From the NCBI RefSeq assembly GCF_009709555.1, contig NZ_WJBG01000161.1, positions 161,381 through 225,380 of the forward strand: a stretch of 64,000 nt of DNA, read 5' to 3'. Positions 59,483 through 64,000 of this stretch are shown here, in pieces. Position numbers and translations under genes: made by a program. Source of the stretch: Streptomyces blattellae (lineage in GTDB: Bacteria; Actinomycetota; Actinomycetes; Streptomycetales; Streptomycetaceae). Every line of letters begins with the position of its first letter. The first letter of the stretch is position 1. The notes beneath the pieces were generated by a model, which did no database searches, was not told the origin of the DNA, and worked only from the letters and a program-made list of their open reading frames with translations.

Positions 59483-60966
59483 CCCGCGTGCGCCGCATCC
59501 TCGCCGCCCTGCTGCTCGCCCCGGTCCTCACCGGCTGCTTCGCCTCCGACGGCGGCTCCACAGACGACGCGAACTCCGGTTCCCGGCTCCGCGTCGCCCT
59601 CGCCTTCCCGCCCGCCGAGAACCTCTCGCCGTACGGCGCCGACGCCACGATCCTCAGCCGGCTCGGCGTCACCGAAGGCCTGACCGCCCTGGACGCCAAC
59701 GGCTCCGCGGCCCCCGCCCTCGCCGCGTCCTGGAAGCAGGAGAACGACCGCACCTGGCTGTTCACCCTGCGCGAGGCCACCTTCCAGGACGGCACGGACG
59801 TCACCCCGTCCGCAGTCGCCGAAGCCCTCACCCGGGCCACCGAGGCCAAGCCCGCGCCCGCCGCGCTCTCCGGCGTCACGCTCACCGCGAAGGCCGCGGG
59901 CAGCACCGGCGTCCGCATCACCACCGAAGACCCGGACCCCGTCCTGCCGCTGCGCCTGTCCAGCCCCAGCCTGGCCGTGCTCTCCCCGAAGGCCTACGAC
60001 GGCAAGGACCGCGTCGACCCGGTCGGTACCGCCACCGGCCCCTTCCAGCTCACCGAGGTGACCGGCAGCACCGCCGCCACCCTCGACCGCTTCGACGACT
60101 ACTGGGGCAGCCGCGCCCAGTCCTCCGGTATCGACGTGAAGTTCATCGCCGACGGCACCGCCCGCACCAGCGCCCTGCGCACCGGCGAGGTCGACCTCGC
60201 CGAGGCGATTCCCGTCTCCCAGGCCGCGACCCTCGACGAGGACACCCGCGAGGCGACCGCGACGGCCCGCACCACCAGCCTGCAACTCAACGCCGCGTCC
60301 GGCGCCTTCAAGGACGCGAGGCTGCGCGCCGCCGCCCGCGAGGCCATCGACACCTCCGCGCTGGCCGATGGCGTCTACGAGGGGTACGCCGACGCCGGTG
60401 CCGGTATCTACGGACCCGCCGTGACCTGGGCCGAGGGCAAGCGGACCCAGCCTGCCGGGCGCGCGAAGGCCGCCGCACCGGACGGAGCGTCGATCACCAT
60501 CGCGACGTACGACAACCGGCCCGAACTCCCGGAAGTCGCCCAGGTGCTGAAGCAGCAGCTGGAGAAGGCGGGGTTCAAGGTCCGGCTTGAGGTCCGCGAG
60601 TACTCGCGGATGGAGAGCGACGCGCTGGACGGGAAGTTCGACGCGGTCGTAGTCGCCCGCAACACCCTCGTCGACACCGGCGACCCCGTGGCCGTACTCG
60701 CCGGCGATTACACCTGCGACGGCGGTTACAACATCGCCCAGCTGTGCGACAAGGGCGTCGACGCGGCGGTCGCGAAGGCCGAGGGCACCGCCGACACCGA
60801 GGAGCGGCAGGACGCGGCGATGGCGGCCGAGGCGGCGATCCTCGGCACCGACGCCGTCGTTCCCCTGGTCCACCAGCAGATCATCACCGGCGTGGCCACC
60901 TCGGTCAGCGGTGCGCTCCTCGACCCGTACGAGCGCACCCTCGTCTCCACCGGCACCCGGCGCTGA
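59479..60966 (+). CDS. Peptide/nickel-type ABC transporter substrate-binding lipoprotein
   Basis: 495 aa from GTG 59479 (GTG 59488 possible). Signal peptide RRILAALLLAPVLTGCFAS with lipobox LTGC. SBP_bac_5 features: RLRVALAFPPAENLSPYGAD, VTEGLTALDANGSAAPALAA, WLFTLREATFQDGTDVTPSA, VDPVGTATGPFQLTEV and LRTGEVDLAEAI. Family members bind oligopeptides, nickel chelates or opines. Operon order GNAT - SBP - permease - MFS, all coupled. Confidence 0.9.
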   Translation: MTRVRRILAALLLAPVLTGCFASDGGSTDDANSGSRLRVALAFPPAENLSPYGADATILSRLGVTEGLTALDANGSAAPALAASWKQENDRTWLFTLREATFQDGTDVTPSAVAEALTRATEAKPAPAALSGVTLTAKAAGSTGVRITTEDPDPVLPLRLSSPSLAVLSPKAYDGKDRVDPVGTATGPFQLTEVTGSTAATLDRFDDYWGSRAQSSGIDVKFIADGTARTSALRTGEVDLAEAIPVSQAATLDEDTREATATARTTSLQLNAASGAFKDARLRAAAREAIDTSALADGVYEGYADAGAGIYGPAVTWAEGKRTQPAGRAKAAAPDGASITIATYDNRPELPEVAQVLKQQLEKAGFKVRLEVREYSRMESDALDGKFDAVVVARNTLVDTGDPVAVLAGDYTCDGGYNIAQLCDKGVDAAVAKAEGTADTEERQDAAMAAEAAILGTDAVVPLVHQQIITGVATSVSGALLDPYERTLVSTGTRR

Positions 60967-60969
60967 CCC

Positions 60970-62721
60970 ATGCGGCAGCACGCGGCCACGCTCCTGTGGC
61001 GGGCCGGACTCGCCCTCGCCCTGGTGTGCGTGATCGGTCTGCTGCCGTGGCTGGCGCGGACCGACCCGGCGCTCACCGTGCTCAAGGCCCGGTCGGCCGA
61101 CCGTGCCCCCACGCCCGAGGTGCTGGCCGACATCCGCGGCCAACTCGGCCTGGACGCGGGCCCGTCGCACCTGCTCGGGCAGTGGCTGAGCGGGCTGTGG
61201 CGCGGGGACGCCGGGCGCTCGTGGCTGTCCGGCAGCGAGGTCATGCCCGACGTCCTCCAGGCCCTCGGCGTGTCCCTGCTGCTGATGGCGGTGGCGCTCG
61301 CGGTCGCGGTCCTGACGGCCGGGACCATCTGTGCCCGCACCCTGTGGCGCGGCCGGCGCCAGCGGCGCACGGGTGGCAGCGGCTCCGCCGTCCTGGCCGC
61401 GCTGCCCGAGTTCCTCACCGCGTCCGTGCTCGCGACCGTCGTCGGAGTCCAGCTGGGCTGGCTGCCCGCACTCGGCTGGTACGGCCCCCAGTACACGCTG
61501 CTGCCCGCGCTCGCCCTCGGCCTGCCCGCCGGGGCGGTGCTCGGGCGGCTCCTCGACGACCTGCTGCCCGGCGCGTTCGCCGAACCCTGGGCGCTCGCTG
61601 CCGACGCGCGCGGAATTCCCCGGGCGGGGATCGCCCGGCACGCGCTGCGCCGCTGTCTGCCCGGACTGCTGCCGAACACCGGCCTGTTCGTCGTCGGCAT
61701 GACCGGCGGATCCGTCGCGGTGGAGCAGATCTTCGACATCCCAGGCCTCGGCCGCACCACCCTCCAGGCCGCCCTCGCCCAGGACCTCCCCGTCCTCCAG
61801 GCCGGCACGCTCGCTCTCGTCCTGCTCGCCGCCGTGGCCGCGGGCGCCGCGAGCCTCCTCACCCGCCGGCTGACCGGCCCCGCCCTGCGCGACAGCGCCC
61901 TGACCTCCCTGCACCGGCCGGCCCCGCCCGCCCGCGGCATCCTGCCCGTTGTCCACGGCGGCCTGCTCGTCGGCGTCGTGGCGCTCGGCCTGCCCCGCGA
62001 CCCGCTCGCCCTCGACACCGGCGAACGACTCCAACCCCCCTCCCCGTCACACCCGTTCGGCACGGACGCGCTCGGCCGGGACGTACTGGCCCGGGTCGGT
62101 CACGGCGCCCTCGACACCCTGCTGCTCGCCCTCGCGATCGGTGCCGCCGCGCTGTTGACGGGCGTACTGCTCGGGCTGGTGCCCCGGCTGTCCGGGCCGC
62201 TCGTCGACACCGTCAACGCCGTACCGCCGGTCCTCCTCGCGCTCCTCGTCACCGCCGTCACGGGCAGCGCAGCCGCCACGCCCGCGCTCGCCGTGACCGC
62301 CGTCGCCTGGGCGCCGCTGGCGGCCCACACCTCCGCGCTGCTGCGGCAGGAACGCGCCGCCCTGCACATCACCGCCACCCGCGCCCTCGGCGCGGACCGC
62401 TGGTACGTGCTCCGCCACGACCTGCTCCCCGCCGTCCTCCCACCCGTCACCCGGCACGCCCTGCTGCGCCTGCCCGGCACCGCCCTGGCCCTCGCTTCGC
62501 TCGCCTTCCTCGGCCTCGGTGCCCAGCCGCCGTCCCCGGAGTGGGGCCTGCTGCTCGCCGAGAACCAGCCCTACGCCGAACGCGCCCCCTGGGCGGTCCT
62601 CGCCCCCGCCGCCGTACTCGCCCTGCTCGGGGCACTCGCGGTGACGGCGGCCCGTGTCAATGCGGTCCAACCGCCCTTGAGGAAAGGTCAGTCGGCCATC
62701 TCCGGAACGGAGACCCGATGA
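60970..62721 (+). CDS. Fused double ABC permease (DppB-DppC/NikB-NikC-type)
   Basis: 583 aa, ATG 60970, three bases after the SBP stop. Two BPD_transp_1 domains in one chain: the first half (~1-300) has DIRGQLGLDAGPSHLLGQWL and GMTGGSVAVEQIFDIPGLGR with the EAA-type loop DARGIPRAGIARHALRRCLP. The second half has FGTDALGRDVLARVGHG and the EAA-type loop TRALGADRWYVLRHDLLPAV, ending FLGLGAQPPSPEWG. In most operons these are separate genes. No ATPase gene follows here, so ATP-binding subunits must come from elsewhere or have been lost. Confidence 0.9.
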   Translation: MRQHAATLLWRAGLALALVCVIGLLPWLARTDPALTVLKARSADRAPTPEVLADIRGQLGLDAGPSHLLGQWLSGLWRGDAGRSWLSGSEVMPDVLQALGVSLLLMAVALAVAVLTAGTICARTLWRGRRQRRTGGSGSAVLAALPEFLTASVLATVVGVQLGWLPALGWYGPQYTLLPALALGLPAGAVLGRLLDDLLPGAFAEPWALAADARGIPRAGIARHALRRCLPGLLPNTGLFVVGMTGGSVAVEQIFDIPGLGRTTLQAALAQDLPVLQAGTLALVLLAAVAAGAASLLTRRLTGPALRDSALTSLHRPAPPARGILPVVHGGLLVGVVALGLPRDPLALDTGERLQPPSPSHPFGTDALGRDVLARVGHGALDTLLLALAIGAAALLTGVLLGLVPRLSGPLVDTVNAVPPVLLALLVTAVTGSAAATPALAVTAVAWAPLAAHTSALLRQERAALHITATRALGADRWYVLRHDLLPAVLPPVTRHALLRLPGTALALASLAFLGLGAQPPSPEWGLLLAENQPYAERAPWAVLAPAAVLALLGALAVTAARVNAVQPPLRKGQSAISGTETR

Positions 62722-63929
62722 CCACGCGGACGCTCGGCCCGCGTGCCCGGCTGTCTCCACTGCTGCACTTGCTGATCCTCACCCAACTCGCCTTCAACAT
62801 CGGCTTTTTCGCCGTCCTGCCCTTCCTCTCCGACCACCTGGGACAGGCCATCGGCCTGGCGGGCTGGCTGGTCGGCTTCGTGCTGGGCCTGCGGACCTTC
62901 AGCCAGCAGGGGCTGTTCGTGGTGGGCGGGGCGCTGGCCGACCGGTACGGCATCCGGCCCGTGGTGCTCGCGGGGTGTGCGCTGCGGATCGCCGGGTTCG
63001 CATGGCTCGGGTACGCGCGGGAAACCTGGTCCGTCATCGGCGCCGTCCTGCTCATCGGGTTCGCCGCCGCGCTGTTCTCGCCGGCCGTGGAGTCCGAGGT
63101 CGCCCGGCAGGCAGTGGTGTGGGAGGCGTCGGGTGGCGGCTCGCGCACCCGCGTGCTGGCGCTGTTCACCGTGGCCGGACAGGCGGGCGCGTTCGTCGGG
63201 CCGCTGCTGGGCGGGCTGCTGCTGTCGGTGGACTTCCGCACGGTCTGCCTGGCCGGAGCGGGCATCTTCGTCCTCGTCCTCGCCGGGCACGCGTGGCTGC
63301 TGCCGCAGCACATTCCGGGGCGAACCCGGGTCGAAGTCCGGGGCGGCATGAAGCTGCTGCTCCGCAACCGCCGCTTTCTCGCGCTGGCTTGCGGGAACGG
63401 CGCCTATCTGCTCGCCTACAACCAGCTCTACCTGGCGCTGCCCGCGGAGGTGGAGCGCGCGGCCGGTTCGCAGGCGCCGCTGGCCTGGCTGTTCGCGCTG
63501 TCGTCGCTGCTGGTGGTGACCGCCCAGCTGCCGGTCACCCGCTGGGTGGGGGAGCGGCTGGAGATGCGCCGCTCGATGGTGGCCGGACTGCTGCTGATCG
63601 CCGCCGGGTTCGCGGTCGTGGCCGCCGCCCGGCCCGCCGGCTGGACCGGCGTCGCGGGACTGCTGCCCGCGGCGGGCTTCGTGGTGCTGCTCACCTTCGG
63701 CCAGATGCTCGTCGCGCCCGTCGCCCGGGCCTGGGTCCCCGACCTCGCGGAGGAGGGACGGCTCGGCCTCTACACCGGGGCGCTCTCGTCGGTGTCCGGC
63801 CTGATCGTGCTGGCCGGCAGCTCGGCCACCGGCTCCCTTCTCGACACCGGACTGCATCCGTCCGTGCCCTGGCTGGCGCTGGCCGCCGTACCGGTCGCCG
63901 CGATCGGCCTGCTGCCGCGCCGCACCTGA
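62718..63929 (+). CDS. MFS transporter
   Basis: 403 aa from ATG 62718, overlapping the permease stop (ATGA). Twelve hydrophobic segments. MFS motif A at ALADRYGIRPVVLAG between helices 2 and 3 and a second copy RWVGERLEMRRSMV mid-protein. SQQGLFVVGG and FTVAGQAGAFVGPLLGGLLL are typical of drug- or metabolite-efflux MFS proteins. Coexpression with an importer-like SBP/permease suggests a matched import/export pair, perhaps for a chelator or metallophore, but this is inference. Confidence 0.9.
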   Translation: MTTRTLGPRARLSPLLHLLILTQLAFNIGFFAVLPFLSDHLGQAIGLAGWLVGFVLGLRTFSQQGLFVVGGALADRYGIRPVVLAGCALRIAGFAWLGYARETWSVIGAVLLIGFAAALFSPAVESEVARQAVVWEASGGGSRTRVLALFTVAGQAGAFVGPLLGGLLLSVDFRTVCLAGAGIFVLVLAGHAWLLPQHIPGRTRVEVRGGMKLLLRNRRFLALACGNGAYLLAYNQLYLALPAEVERAAGSQAPLAWLFALSSLLVVTAQLPVTRWVGERLEMRRSMVAGLLLIAAGFAVVAAARPAGWTGVAGLLPAAGFVVLLTFGQMLVAPVARAWVPDLAEEGRLGLYTGALSSVSGLIVLAGSSATGSLLDTGLHPSVPWLALAAVPVAAIGLLPRRT

Positions 63930-64000
63930 CTAATCGCCGGGCGGCGAACTCGGGTTCCCGGGCCTCCACAGCGGCCTCTTGGCGGGGTGATCGGCCTGCT
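63930..64000 (-). CDS. Possible C-terminal end of a convergent gene (continues beyond window)
   Basis: A minus-strand frame open from the window edge ends at TAG 63930-63932 and reads ADHPAKRPLWRPGNPSSPPG. Convergent with the MFS gene with no spacing. Only 23 codons are visible, so no family can be named. Confidence 0.35.
   Translation of the reverse strand, partial: QADHPAKRPLWRPGNPSSPPGD

Noticed and set aside
60744..63929. 1061-aa fusion ending in the MFS transporter
   Set aside because: The first ~660 codons are an Arg/Pro-rich shadow of the permease; ATG 62718 overlaps the permease stop as ATGA.

Overview
The window is very GC-rich with strongly GC-biased third codon positions, short ATGA/GTGA gene overlaps, frequent GTG starts and gene families typical of Streptomyces (XRE/DUF397/ATP-binding trios, a NsdA-like TPR regulator, Tat-exported enzymes, in-frame TTA codons). 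I read it as chromosomal DNA of a Streptomyces or close relative. All identifications come from reading the sequence and remembered family motifs; no database search was run.

Layout. (1) 1-7963: a tightly overlapping ebo-type operon: 3' end of an inositol-3-phosphate synthase, a UbiA-like EboC, a TIM-barrel isomerase, EboA, a TatD hydrolase, EboE and an alkaline-phosphatase-like enzyme, then a Tat-exported TIM-barrel protein. It ends at a strong bidirectional hairpin. (2) 8036-18450: an oxalate/formate locus. Two OFA-type transporters, an NDP-forming acyl-CoA synthetase, formyl-CoA transferase (frc) and an oxalyl-CoA-decarboxylase-like TPP enzyme are divergent from a sucC/sucD-like pair, with an operator-like palindrome between them. 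An aldehyde dehydrogenase follows. (3) 20386-22754: tRNA-Leu(GAG) with a serine-integrase remnant reading back into it, a tandem universal stress protein, and a phosphofructokinase whose 3' end has been amplified as a 20-bp tandem repeat. (4) 23025-33530: an orphan fatty-acid/polyketide-type cassette (acyltransferase, acyl-CoA-oxidase-like flavoprotein, two KSIII, ketoreductase, ACP, KSII) divergent from a NsdA-like regulator and a degenerate IspH-like protein. Two of these genes carry early TTA codons. (5) 33774-42712: a secreted GH59-type glycosidase, a four-gene membrane/PEP-synthase-like operon and a TetR regulator. (6) 42713-47890: a scar with fragments of an ABC ATPase and an RraA-like gene, a large membrane protein with an extracellular periplasmic-binding domain, a lipoprotein and degenerate sequence. 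(7) 47891-55995: a small double-glycine-leader peptide gene with its own terminator, followed by a five-gene overlapping operon (FAD oxidoreductase with TTA codon 26, FMN alpha-hydroxy-acid oxidase, membrane-anchored atypical P450, CPA2 antiporter, TPP enzyme). This is the best candidate for an undescribed biosynthetic system. (8) 55895-57810: a frameshifted Phd-type antitoxin and an ATPase/XRE/DUF397 trio. (9) 58067-64000: an alpha/beta hydrolase with a Cys nucleophile, then GNAT, lipoprotein SBP, fused double permease and MFS genes.

Logic. Region 2 imports oxalate, activates it as the CoA ester and decarboxylates it. Region 4 looks able to make one specialised, possibly unsaturated, acyl chain. 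Region 7 looks like redox tailoring with dedicated ion exchange or export. The TTA codons in regions 4 and 7 suggest bldA-dependent, developmentally timed expression.
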